Of a stretch of 12,476 nt of DNA, positions 6,649 to 12,476 are shown in pieces; the stretch's first letter is position 1; each line of letters begins with the position of its first letter. Below the pieces are notes generated by a model. It was not told the origin of the DNA. It saw nothing but the letters and a program-made list of their open reading frames with translations, and ran no database searches. Source of the DNA: Nitriliruptoraceae bacterium (GTDB taxonomy: Bacteria > Actinomycetota > Nitriliruptoria > Nitriliruptorales > Nitriliruptoraceae); NCBI GenBank assembly GCA_007120565.1, contig SKNK01000361.1, positions 1 to 12,476 of the forward strand, read 5' to 3'. The position numbers and the translations under genes are program-made.

Positions 6649-6879
6649 ATGCGTACGAACCTGCCACGTCCCCTGCCATCGAACCCTCCGTCATCGGGCG
6701 GTGTCGTTCCTCAACCGAACGCCGCCGACCACCCGAGGCCTCCGCGTCGCGAGCGCCGTGGTGCGAAGCGTGGCGGTGAGCCCCCGCGCCCCGGCTCGCC
6801 GAAGCGTTCCCAACGGGCGGCGCCCAAGCCGGCACCAGCACGTCGGGTGACCCCACTCCGGCAACTGCCACCCCGCTGA
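6649..6879 (+). CDS. Doubtful small Arg/Pro-rich ORF
   Basis: A 76-aa reading frame, very basic and proline-rich (PRPPRRERRGAKRGG and APARRVTPLRQLPPR), predicted to be disordered, with no recognisable domain, signal peptide or membrane segment. In favour: GAGG six bases before the ATG, and a perfect 17-bp hairpin beginning six bases after the stop, a usual place for a terminator. Against: codon third positions are less GC-biased than in the neighbouring genes, and Arg/Pro richness is what random frames look like in DNA of this composition. I keep it only as a candidate; if it is not a gene, the stretch 6649-6879 is non-coding. Confidence 0.27.
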   Translation: MRTNLPRPLPSNPPSSGGVVPQPNAADHPRPPRRERRGAKRGGEPPRPGSPKRSQRAAPKPAPARRVTPLRQLPPR

Positions 6880-6884
6880 CCCTC

Positions 6885-6933
6885 GGTCCCGGTGGCCGCG
6901 CCGACGTCGACGATCCGCGCGGCCACCGGGACC
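6885..6933. terminator. Perfect 17-bp stem hairpin, probable terminator
   Basis: GGTCCCGGTGGCCGCGC (6885-6901) and its exact reverse complement (6917-6933) flank a 15-base loop that begins with the CGACGTCG palindrome. A stem this long and GC-rich is far beyond chance. No T-tract follows on either strand, as is frequent in high-GC actinobacteria. It would insulate the amidohydrolase promoter from transcription arriving from the DUF411 side and could work in both directions. Confidence 0.7.
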
Positions 6934-6944
6934 CACCTCCCCGG

Positions 6945-6974
6945 TTCACTCATGCTCCGCAGAGGACGTAAGGT
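6945..6974 (+). promoter_or_regulatory. Possible promoter of the amidohydrolase-thioredoxin pair
   Basis: TTCACT (6945-6950, four of six to TTGACA), 18 bases, then TAAGGT (6969-6974, TA and final T kept). It lies just after the long hairpin and about 26 bases before the GTG start, a sensible place. The match is modest. Confidence 0.35.
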
Positions 6975-7000
6975 CGCCCTCCCCAACACGAGGTGTAACC

Positions 7001-8233
7001 GTGACGACCCGCATCGAGGCGACCCGTCTGATCCCCGGACGCGGTCCGGTCATCGACGACGGGGTCGTCATCCTCGAGGGAGCGACGATCTCCTACGCCG
7101 GCGCCGCAGCCGAGGCACCCGCTACCCCGGACGCCGAGGTGGTCGTCACCGAGGCCGTGATGCCGGGCATGTGGGACTGCCACGCTCACATCATGGGCTT
7201 CACGCGGATGTCGCTTGAGGACACCTTCCGGGTCCCGGTCGCGCTTCGAGCGGCCCGAGCGACCGCGGACATCCACCGGGCGCTGCGGGCCGGCTTCACC
7301 TCGATCCGCGACGCCTGCGGCATGGGTGTCGCTATCGGCCGTGCGGTCGCTGAGGGCAGCATCCCCGGACCACACATCTACAGCGCCAACGCCCTGCTGT
7401 CCCCGACCGGCGGACATGCTGACCTGCACGACCTTCCGCTCGAGTGGTTCCACGACCTGTCAGCACGTGAGGGCACCCTGCGCGTCTGTGACGGTGTCGC
7501 CGACTGCATGACCGCGGTCCGCGAGCAGTTGCGCGTCGGCGCCGATGTCATCAAGATCTGCGCTTCTGGTGGGGTCCTCACGGAACGGGACCACCCCATC
7601 CACCAACAGTTCACCGGCGACGAGCTTCGCGCGATCGTCGAGGTCGCAGGGATGGCGGAACGCACCGTCATGGCCCACTGCCACGGCAAGCCCGGGATGA
7701 TGGCGGCGATCGAGGCCGGCGTGGGAACGATCGAGCACGGCACCTACCTCGACGAGGAGACCTGCGACGCGATGGTCGAGACCGGCACGATCCTGGTCCC
7801 GACCCGGATGATCGTCACCGAACTGACCGCAGCGGGCCAAGGAGCCCTGACGCCGGCCATGTGGAAGAAGCTGCTCGAGACCAACGAGCGGCACGAGGAC
7901 GCCGTCGCTCTGGCACACGAGCGCGGTGTCACCATCGCGCTTGGCACCGACGTTGCCATGTCCCGTCCCGAGCTTCCGGCTGCCTGGGGCAACCAGGCCC
8001 GGGAACTCGGCCTGCTGGTCGCCGCCGGGCTGAGCCCCCTGGAAGCCATCGAGGCCGCGACCGCCAACGCTCCTGCGAGCCTCGGCCCTCGCGCACCCCA
8101 CACCGGACAACTGGCCGAGGGCTACGACGCCGACGTCGTCACGGTGGCGGCCGATCCCTCGCAAGACGTGGCGATCCTCACCGACCTGGCCAACATCACC
8201 GGCGTGTGGAAGTCCGGCGAGTTGGTGGCATGA
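7001..8233 (+). CDS. Metal-dependent amidohydrolase, Xaa-Pro dipeptidase/imidazolonepropionase-like group
   Basis: A 410-aa cytoplasmic hydrolase of the amidohydrolase superfamily. The N-terminal beta-sandwich part (1-53) is followed by the TIM barrel with all metal ligands in place: His61 and His63 (WDCHAHIMG), the lysine likely to be carboxylated, Lys185 (VIKICASGG), His226 (VMAHCHG), His246 (IEHGTYLD) and Asp317 (LGTD). The C-terminus returns to the sandwich (GQLAEGYDADVVTVAADP). TGGHAD (136-141) and the order of motifs place it with the group that includes zinc-dependent Xaa-Pro/Xaa-Arg dipeptidases and imidazolonepropionase-like enzymes, so it probably cuts an amide bond of a dipeptide or N-acyl amino acid; the precise substrate is open. 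The start is GTG with a GAGG site 8 bases upstream (6990-6993). Its stop overlaps the next gene as ATGA. The peptide importer in the window may supply substrate, but the two are separate units. Confidence 0.9.
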   Translation: MTTRIEATRLIPGRGPVIDDGVVILEGATISYAGAAAEAPATPDAEVVVTEAVMPGMWDCHAHIMGFTRMSLEDTFRVPVALRAARATADIHRALRAGFTSIRDACGMGVAIGRAVAEGSIPGPHIYSANALLSPTGGHADLHDLPLEWFHDLSAREGTLRVCDGVADCMTAVREQLRVGADVIKICASGGVLTERDHPIHQQFTGDELRAIVEVAGMAERTVMAHCHGKPGMMAAIEAGVGTIEHGTYLDEETCDAMVETGTILVPTRMIVTELTAAGQGALTPAMWKKLLETNERHEDAVALAHERGVTIALGTDVAMSRPELPAAWGNQARELGLLVAAGLSPLEAIEAATANAPASLGPRAPHTGQLAEGYDADVVTVAADPSQDVAILTDLANITGVWKSGELVA

Positions 8234-9039
8234 GCTCGACCGTCCGGATGCTCGTGCTCGCCGGTGCCGGGGTGCTGGTAGCCCTCGCGGCCCTCGGTGC
8301 GCTCATCGGTGATCGGGCGACCGACGACGGCTTCGAGGCCACCGACCTGGTCCAGGATCTGGAGCAGGCTCCCGTGACGCCTGCGGATGAGGAAGCGCCC
8401 GAGGGAGCACCGTCGGACTCCGAGCCACCCGTCGACGACGCAGAGGCCCCACCGACCCCACAGCTGCACGCGGAGTACTTCGCCGACCGTGACCCCGGCG
8501 ATCCTCGAGCCCTCGGCGATCCCGACGCCCCGATCGTGATGATCGAGTGGGGCGACTTCCTCTGCGGGTTCTGTGCCCGCTACGCCCGCGAGACCGCTCC
8601 GGAGTTGATCGAACGCTACGTCGACACCGGGGTGCTTCGCATCGAATGGCGGGATCTCCCACTCCAGGGCGACGACGCCTGGACCGCGGCCCTCGCGGGT
8701 CGCGCCGCCGCGGACCAGGACGCCTTCTGGGACCTCCACGAGATCCTGTACGCGGACCAGCCCGCAGACCGTCCCGTCCGACTGACGCGGGCGGGGTTGC
8801 GCGAGGTCGCCGCCGACCTGGATCTGGACATCGTCGAGTTCGAGTCCTCGCTCGATGACCCCGACAACGCCACCAGCGTCGCCACCGAACGCCAGACCGC
8901 CCAAGCACTCGGTATCCAGGGCACGCCGGCGTTCCTGATCCACGAGCAACCCGTCATGGGCGCGCAACCGCTGCAGGTGTTCGTGGACGTGATCGAGGCT
9001 GCGGCAGCCGACCTGGGCGTTGACCTGCCGGAGCGCTGA
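8230..9039 (+). CDS. Membrane-anchored DsbA-like thioredoxin-fold protein
   Basis: A 269-aa protein with an N-terminal membrane helix (about 5-27) that acts as anchor or uncleaved signal, then an acidic, proline-rich extracytoplasmic linker to about residue 78, and a DsbA/thioredoxin_4 domain. The domain starts YFADRDPGDPRALGDPDAPIVMIEWGDFLCGFC, with the redox pair Cys112-Gly-Phe-Cys115, and has the cis-proline loop GIQGTPAFLI (cis-Pro 233) expected of the fold. VMGAQPLQVFVDVIEAA closes it in the usual way. It should catalyse thiol oxidation or isomerisation of exported proteins. A related actinobacterial group is annotated as DsbA or BdbD-like. The ATG overlaps the amidohydrolase stop (ATGA at 8230-8233), so translation is coupled, though the functional link between a cytosolic hydrolase and an outside oxidoreductase is unclear. 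There are no other cysteines in the domain. Confidence 0.92.
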   Translation: MSSTVRMLVLAGAGVLVALAALGALIGDRATDDGFEATDLVQDLEQAPVTPADEEAPEGAPSDSEPPVDDAEAPPTPQLHAEYFADRDPGDPRALGDPDAPIVMIEWGDFLCGFCARYARETAPELIERYVDTGVLRIEWRDLPLQGDDAWTAALAGRAAADQDAFWDLHEILYADQPADRPVRLTRAGLREVAADLDLDIVEFESSLDDPDNATSVATERQTAQALGIQGTPAFLIHEQPVMGAQPLQVFVDVIEAAAADLGVDLPER

Positions 9040-9062
9040 TGTTGACCTGCTTGAGCGCCATT
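9019..9062 (+). repeat. 22-bp imperfect tandem duplication across the stop of the thioredoxin-fold gene
   Basis: GTTGACCTGC-CG-GAGCGC-TGAT (9019-9040) is followed immediately by GTTGACCTGC-TT-GAGCGC-CATT (9041-9062), 17 of 22 positions identical. The first copy encodes the last residues VDLPER and the stop; the second is untranslated. A more distant third trace, GTCGACTTGC, is at 9071-9080. The 22-base period is not a multiple of three. Confidence 0.75.
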
Positions 9063-9076
9063 CGAGGAGGGTCGAC

Positions 9077-9105
9077 TTGCCTCAAGGAATGAATCATGGT
9101 TCATT
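9077..9105 (+). promoter_or_regulatory. Probable leaderless promoter of the tetR-aidB operon
   Basis: TTGCCT (9077-9082), exactly 17 bases, then TTCATT (9100-9105). The start codon ATG at 9112 begins seven bases after the -10, the position of the transcript start. No Shine-Dalgarno sequence lies at a workable distance before this ATG, which supports a leaderless mRNA, a common situation in actinobacteria. The -10 is only a partial match. Confidence 0.45.
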
Positions 9106-9110
9106 CCTTG
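9083..9110. promoter_or_regulatory. 28-bp palindromic TetR operator
   Basis: CAAGGAATGAA (9083-9093) and TTCATTCCTTG (9100-9110) are perfect inverted copies around the near-palindromic centre TCATGG; only one base pair of the 28-bp dyad is mismatched. It ends one base before the tetR start codon and covers the whole spacer and -10 of the predicted promoter. Size, symmetry and the TGAAT/ATTCA-type core suit a TetR dimer pair, so autorepression of tetR-aidB is very likely. No second copy was noticed in the window. Confidence 0.8.
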
Positions 9111-9111
9111 T

Positions 9112-9771
9112 ATGCCCTACCGCAGGACGACCCAGGTACAGGCCCGGCTCCAGGCGACCCGGGACCGGATCGTCGACGCTGCCGTCCGACGACTCGCCAC
9201 CTCCGGCTGGGCGGCGATCAGCGTCGCCGGGGTCGCTCGCGATGCCCAGATCGCGACCGGCACCGTGTACCGCCACCTCGAGGACAAGGACGCCCTGCTT
9301 GCCGCGGCGTTCCGTCGCGCGGCAGGACGCGAACTGCAGGTGGTCACCGATGCGGCTTCGACCGAAGGACCGCCAGCCGCCCGACTCGAGGTAGCCCTTC
9401 GGGTCTTCGCTGATCGTGCGCTGCAGGGTCGCCGGCTCGCGTACGCGCTGCTCGCCGAACCTGCCGGTGCGGCGGTCGAGGCGGAACGACTCACCTATCG
9501 CGCCGGCTATCGGGCGTTGTTCCACGACATCCTCGTCGACGGCCTCGCGGACCGAAGCATCCAGGACCACGACGCCGAGGTGGTGGCTGCCGTCCTCGTC
9601 GGCGCCATGAGCGAGGCACTCGTCGGCGATCCGGTCACGTCCGATGACGCCTCCCCAGACGACGCCAGCCGACTCGACGCCCTCGTGGCTGCCTGCCTGC
9701 GCGCCGTTCCCTTCGCTACGCCCCATCCCACGACCCTCGTCTCCACCGACGACCCGGGAGGTTCGGCATGA
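9112..9771 (+). CDS. TetR family transcriptional regulator
   Basis: A 219-aa regulator. The N-terminal DNA-binding domain is complete: helix 1 (RDRIVDAAVRRLATSGW, about 17-33), then the helix-turn-helix ISVAGVARDAQIATGTVYRHLEDKDALL (36-63), with the recognition helix TGTVYRHL. The C-terminal part (70-200), helical and alanine-rich, is the ligand-binding and dimer domain and does not reveal its effector; the partner gene suggests an acyl-CoA or similar thioester. The ATG at 9112 has no ribosome site and is probably used leaderless; the in-frame start gives the usual short N-terminal arm. A 28-bp palindrome touches its start, implying autoregulation. The stop overlaps the aidB-like start (ATGA, 9768-9771), so both proteins are made from one message. 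Confidence 0.94.
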   Translation: MPYRRTTQVQARLQATRDRIVDAAVRRLATSGWAAISVAGVARDAQIATGTVYRHLEDKDALLAAAFRRAAGRELQVVTDAASTEGPPAARLEVALRVFADRALQGRRLAYALLAEPAGAAVEAERLTYRAGYRALFHDILVDGLADRSIQDHDAEVVAAVLVGAMSEALVGDPVTSDDASPDDASRLDALVAACLRAVPFATPHPTTLVSTDDPGGSA

Positions 9772-11417
9772 GCACGACGACCCATGAGGTTCTCAACCAG
9801 CCACCTCCACGCATCGGCCACGACGCGTACGACCAGGACCCCGCTCTGAAGGAGGCGGTTCATCGCGGCGGGGCCAACTGGGCCGAGCGGCGCCTCCACA
9901 AGCTCGGTCGCATCGTCGGCGACGAGGCCTGGATCGAGCGCGGCCGGATGGCCAACGAACACCCTCCGGAACTGACCACCCATGACCGCTTCGGCCACCG
10001 CATCGACGAGGTCCGCTACCACCCCGCCTACCACGAGTTGATGGAGACGGGGGTCCGCCTGGGCCTGGCCGGAACCCCCTGGCACGAGAACCGTCCCGGC
10101 GCCCATGTCGCACGGGCGGCCGGGTACGTCCTGTGGCCGCAGATCGACTCGGGAACGCTGTGTCCACTGACGATGACCTACGCCGTGGTACCGAGCTTGC
10201 GGCACCAACCCAACGTCGCCGCCCGCTGGGAACCCAAGGTGCTGAGCGACGCCTACGACCCACGCTTCCAACCCGTCGACAGCAAGGAAGGTGCGCTGTT
10301 CGGCATGGCCATGACCGAGAAGCAGGGGGGCAGCGACGTCCGAGCCAACACCACCTCGGCACAGCCGCTCGACAGCGGCGAGCCAGGTACCGCGTACGCC
10401 CTGACGGGACACAAGTGGTTCACCTCCGCCCCGATGAACGACGCGTTCCTGGTACTGGCGAAGATCGGCGGCGCAGACACCCCCTCCTGCTTCCTCGTGC
10501 CGAGGTGGCTCGACGACGGCACCCGCAACGTGTTCAGGCTCCAGCGGTTGAAGGACAAGCTCGGCGACCGCTCCAACGCCTCCAGTGAGGTGGAGTTCGA
10601 CGACACCGTCGGTTGGCTGATCGGTGAACAACACCGCGGGGTGCGGGTCATCATGGAGATGGTCGCCGCGACGCGCCTGGACTGCGTCGCCGGCGCGACC
10701 GGATGGCTACGCCACGGCACGAGCCAGGCCGCGTGGCACGTCGCGCACCGCTCCGCGTTCGGCAGGCGGTTGGCCGACCAGCCGCTGATGCGCAACGTGG
10801 TCGCCGACCTCGCCGTCGAGACCGAGGCCGCGATCGCGCTGGCCCTCCGGCTCGCCGAGACGGTCGACCGGGCCGACGACGAACATGAGGCCGCACTTCG
10901 GCGGGTCCTCACGCCGATCGCCAAGTACTGGGTGTGCAAGCGCGCACCGTCCCACGCGGCCGAAGCGCTCGAGTGCCTCGGCGGCAACGGCTACGTCGAG
11001 GAATCCGGGATGCCGCGCCTGTTCCGCCAGAGCCCGCTCAACGGCATCTGGGAGGGATCGGGCAACGTGCAGTGCCTTGACGTGCTGCGCGCCATGCACC
11101 GCAGCCCGGAGGCGGTCGAGGCACTGGTCGAGGAGGTCGGTGCGGTGGCCGGTGCTGACCATCGGCTGGATGCCGCCATGGAGCGTGTCCGCAAGGACCT
11201 CACCGAGCCCAGCGAAGCTGGCGCACGTGTGCTCGTCGAGCGGCTGGCCCTGGTGGTCCAGGGAGCGCTACTGACCCGACACGGCGATCCCGCCGTAGCC
11301 GATGCGTTCATCGCGTCGCGGCTCGACCCCGACGCCGGTGGCCTGGCTTTCGGCACGTTGCCAAGCACGGTCGACCTCGACCCGATCCTGGCCCGAGCGC
11401 TGCCCTCCCTGGCCTGA
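9768..11417 (+). CDS. aidB: AidB-family acyl-CoA dehydrogenase
   Basis: A 549-aa FAD enzyme of the acyl-CoA dehydrogenase superfamily, very close in length to E. coli AidB (541 aa) and recognisable from end to end: VLNQPPP near the N-terminus, NEHPPEL, VRYHPAYHELM, SGTLCPLTMTYA, MAMTEKQGGSDVRANTT (from about residue 180, flavin region), GHKWFTSAP, LKDKLGDRSNASSEVEF, ECLGGNGYVEE, and NGIWEGSGNVQCLDVLR with the glutamate at position 429 corresponding to the family's catalytic base. AidB in E. coli is induced by alkylation stress and binds DNA through a C-terminal basic region; isovaleryl-CoA dehydrogenase activity has been reported. Many actinobacterial homologues sit beside TetR genes and are just annotated as acyl-CoA dehydrogenases, so fatty or branched acyl-CoA turnover is as likely as stress protection. 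GGGAGG six bases upstream supports the start. It ends 28 bases before a convergent stop. Confidence 0.93.
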   Translation: MSTTTHEVLNQPPPRIGHDAYDQDPALKEAVHRGGANWAERRLHKLGRIVGDEAWIERGRMANEHPPELTTHDRFGHRIDEVRYHPAYHELMETGVRLGLAGTPWHENRPGAHVARAAGYVLWPQIDSGTLCPLTMTYAVVPSLRHQPNVAARWEPKVLSDAYDPRFQPVDSKEGALFGMAMTEKQGGSDVRANTTSAQPLDSGEPGTAYALTGHKWFTSAPMNDAFLVLAKIGGADTPSCFLVPRWLDDGTRNVFRLQRLKDKLGDRSNASSEVEFDDTVGWLIGEQHRGVRVIMEMVAATRLDCVAGATGWLRHGTSQAAWHVAHRSAFGRRLADQPLMRNVVADLAVETEAAIALALRLAETVDRADDEHEAALRRVLTPIAKYWVCKRAPSHAAEALECLGGNGYVEESGMPRLFRQSPLNGIWEGSGNVQCLDVLRAMHRSPEAVEALVEEVGAVAGADHRLDAAMERVRKDLTEPSEAGARVLVERLALVVQGALLTRHGDPAVADAFIASRLDPDAGGLAFGTLPSTVDLDPILARALPSLA

Positions 11418-11445
11418 GCTCGACCCCACAGGCGCCCTGGAACGC

Positions 11446-12270
11446 CTAGGAAGCGACGACCCCGCGACCGGACTCGCCCTCGGACCTGTCGCTTCCCGGC
11501 ACCGGGACGGTCGCTTCGAGGACGCGGTAGCCGGAGGCATCCGTGGTCACCGCTTGGCGGTCGGCACGGTGGATCGCGCGGGTCGATGAGCGGACGGTAC
11601 GGCGGGCCTCACGCGCCTCGCGACGGCGTCTGCGGAGGCCACGCATCCAGTTGATGAACCGGTCGGCCTGTCGGGCGGCCCAGACGTGCAGGTCCCGAGC
11701 CCATTCGTACTCCCGAGCCAGGATCGCGATCCCGGCCACCGCCGTCAACGCTCCCGGCCCCGGGAAGAAGGGTGACGCGAACAGCGCGCTCACGAGGAGA
11801 ACGACGACGCCGAGCAGCGTGATCCACACGCGACGGGCGTGGTGTCGGACACGGCGCTCCATCGGAGGTAGCGGCGAGGTGAGTCCTGCGTCGAAGCTCT
11901 CCGGCGCAGCGACCTTCGCACGGGTCAGCGCAGAGAGGACGCTGCCGACCGAACGCGAACGGACCCGGTCGGTCAGGGACAGCTCGACGGTGACCTCGTC
12001 CCCTCCGACACAGAGTCGCACCCGGACCAGCTCGGGGTTGCGGCGATCGAGCTTGAACGATGACAGCTCGGTCAGCGGGGTCGAGATGTCCGGAACCGAG
12101 GAACTGGCTACGTGGAGCAGACAACGCTCATCCGTGACGACCAGGAGCCCGGGCGCCCGGGTGTCCGGGACACTCGCGTGGGTCCAGGCGACCACGTGTT
12201 CGCCGTCCGACAGCTCACGCCGAACGTGGCCAAGGACCAGACGTTCACGGAAGCGAGGGAGGACGGGCAT
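11446..12270 (-). CDS. Membrane protein with PH-like N-terminal region and PGPGW-like transmembrane region
   Basis: A 274-aa protein. Residues 1-120 are soluble and beta-rich (GEHVVAWTHASVPDTRAPGLLVVTDERCLLHV and later LVRVRLCVGGDEVTVELSLTD followed by a helix), the pattern of a bacterial PH-like domain. Residues 148-187 hold two hydrophobic segments joined by FFPGPG (168-173) and ending ILAREYEWARDL, matching the PGPGW family of putative membrane proteins with Trp replaced by Ala. A strongly basic helix follows (208-240) and then an acidic tail. Function unknown; the fold order suggests an inner-membrane protein with both ends in the cytoplasm. I start it at ATG 12270; the longer start at 12294 is possible, and neither has a Shine-Dalgarno, but TATCCT seven bases upstream of 12270 suggests a leaderless transcript. 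It is convergent with aidB. Confidence 0.78.
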   Translation of the reverse strand: MPVLPRFRERLVLGHVRRELSDGEHVVAWTHASVPDTRAPGLLVVTDERCLLHVASSSVPDISTPLTELSSFKLDRRNPELVRVRLCVGGDEVTVELSLTDRVRSRSVGSVLSALTRAKVAAPESFDAGLTSPLPPMERRVRHHARRVWITLLGVVVLLVSALFASPFFPGPGALTAVAGIAILAREYEWARDLHVWAARQADRFINWMRGLRRRRREAREARRTVRSSTRAIHRADRQAVTTDASGYRVLEATVPVPGSDRSEGESGRGVVAS

Positions 12271-12276
12271 AGACCG

Positions 12277-12282
12277 AGGATA
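12277..12282 (-). promoter_or_regulatory. Possible -10 box of a leaderless transcript
   Basis: On the minus strand TATCCT ends six bases before the ATG at 12270, so the transcript would begin at the start codon. No good -35 is seen at 16-18 bases, which keeps this tentative. Confidence 0.3.
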
Positions 12283-12305
12283 CGGGGCGAGCAACGACGG
12301 AGTGG

Positions 12306-12322
12306 GCCACCCGTACGGTGGC
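12306..12322. other. Small inverted repeat in the gap between two minus-strand genes
   Basis: GCCACC (12306-12311) and GGTGGC (12317-12322) flank CGTAC, the whole centred on CGTACG. It lies 35 bases after the stop of the right-edge gene and 24 bases before the -10 of the next, so it could be a weak terminator of the former or an operator for the latter. There is no T-tract. Confidence 0.4.
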
Positions 12323-12357
12323 TGTTGACAACTCGCCGACGGTGTTCGGCTCCGAGG

Positions 12358-12476
12358 TCACCGCAGGTCGATGGGGCCGAACACGAAGTGGGGATACCTG
12401 CGGTCGTTGGAGTTGGACTGCTCGGGATCACGGTCCTCGTTGAACACCACCTCGAGCGACTCCACACCGTCACGCA
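12358..12476 (-). CDS. C-terminal end of an unidentified protein (start beyond window)
   Basis: Thirty-eight residues and a TGA stop enter from the right edge: ...RDGVESLEVVFNEDRDPEQ, then SNSNDRRYPHFVFGPIDLR. Nearly every codon ends in G or C, as in the other real genes of the window, and the sequence looks like a folded protein rather than a shadow frame. Too little is present to name a family. Confidence 0.6.
   Translation of the reverse strand, partial: RDGVESLEVVFNEDRDPEQSNSNDRRYPHFVFGPIDLR

Noticed and set aside
5666..6949. 427-aa minus-strand open frame across the DUF411 gene and the following gap
   Set aside because: Covers a well-supported plus-strand gene, is low in complexity (Gly/Arg/Ser) and has no recognisable domain or good start.
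9096..9413. 105-aa frame starting at the ATG inside the tetR operator, with AAGG upstream
   Set aside because: It is out of frame with tetR, overlaps it throughout, and its product is Arg/Pro/Gly-rich without a domain; the ATG is part of the palindrome.
11418..11447. Terminator between aidB and the convergent membrane protein gene
   Set aside because: Only a 5-bp stem (AGGCG/CGCCT at 11430-11434 and 11443-11447) is available, which is too weak to call in this composition.
1..12476. CRISPR array, tRNA/rRNA genes, insertion sequences, prophage or toxin-antitoxin genes
   Set aside because: No regularly spaced repeats, no tRNA cloverleaf signature such as a T-arm GTTCGA context, no transposase, integrase or phage-like reading frame was seen on either strand.

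Overview
The window is about 12.5 kb of GC-rich DNA (strong G/C preference at third codon positions, frequent GTG starts, short intergenic gaps, start/stop overlaps of the ATGA type). The gene families (CGNR zinc-finger regulator, 5-type peptide ABC importer, AidB-like acyl-CoA dehydrogenase under TetR control, PGPGW-like membrane protein) and the very acidic linkers of the exported proteins point to an actinobacterium. A deep-branching, possibly salt- or alkali-adapted lineage such as Nitriliruptoria/Euzebya is my inference; no marker gene is present to prove it.

Left third (1-4534), minus strand: an oligopeptide/dipeptide ABC importer operon in the order lipoprotein binding protein, permease B, permease C, ATPase. 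The ATPase runs off the left edge. The last three genes overlap by 1 and 4 bases. Upstream lies a sigma70-like promoter with a 9+9 bp inverted repeat just downstream of it and a third copy of the half-site over the -10 box, so the operon is very probably repressed by a dimeric regulator. Divergent from it is a CGNR zinc-finger protein with an excellent Shine-Dalgarno, the obvious local candidate regulator.

Middle (5063-7000): a minus-strand 158-aa protein resembling a receiver domain that lacks the phospho-acceptor Asp, then a divergent DUF411-type metal-binding lipoprotein. A roughly 500-base stretch follows with a 15-bp tandem repeat, a doubtful small Arg/Pro-rich ORF and a perfect 17-bp hairpin that probably ends transcription.

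Right half (7001-11417), plus strand: a metal-dependent amidohydrolase of the peptidase-like group overlapped by a membrane-anchored DsbA-like thioredoxin-fold protein; then a TetR regulator overlapped by an AidB-family acyl-CoA dehydrogenase. The TetR gene appears leaderless, with a 28-bp palindrome lying exactly across the spacer and -10 of its promoter, implying autoregulation of the tetR-aidB pair. Convergent to it is a minus-strand protein with an N-terminal beta-rich (PH-like) part and a PGPGW-like two-helix membrane part, and at the right edge the C-terminus of a further minus-strand gene.

Peptide import plus an amidohydrolase of a dipeptidase-like family suggests peptide use, but the two sets are separate transcription units. 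I see no rRNA, tRNA, CRISPR, transposon or phage signature. I did not find a convincing new multi-gene system; the best novel leads are the two regulatory palindromes, the degenerate receiver protein and the PH/PGPGW fusion.
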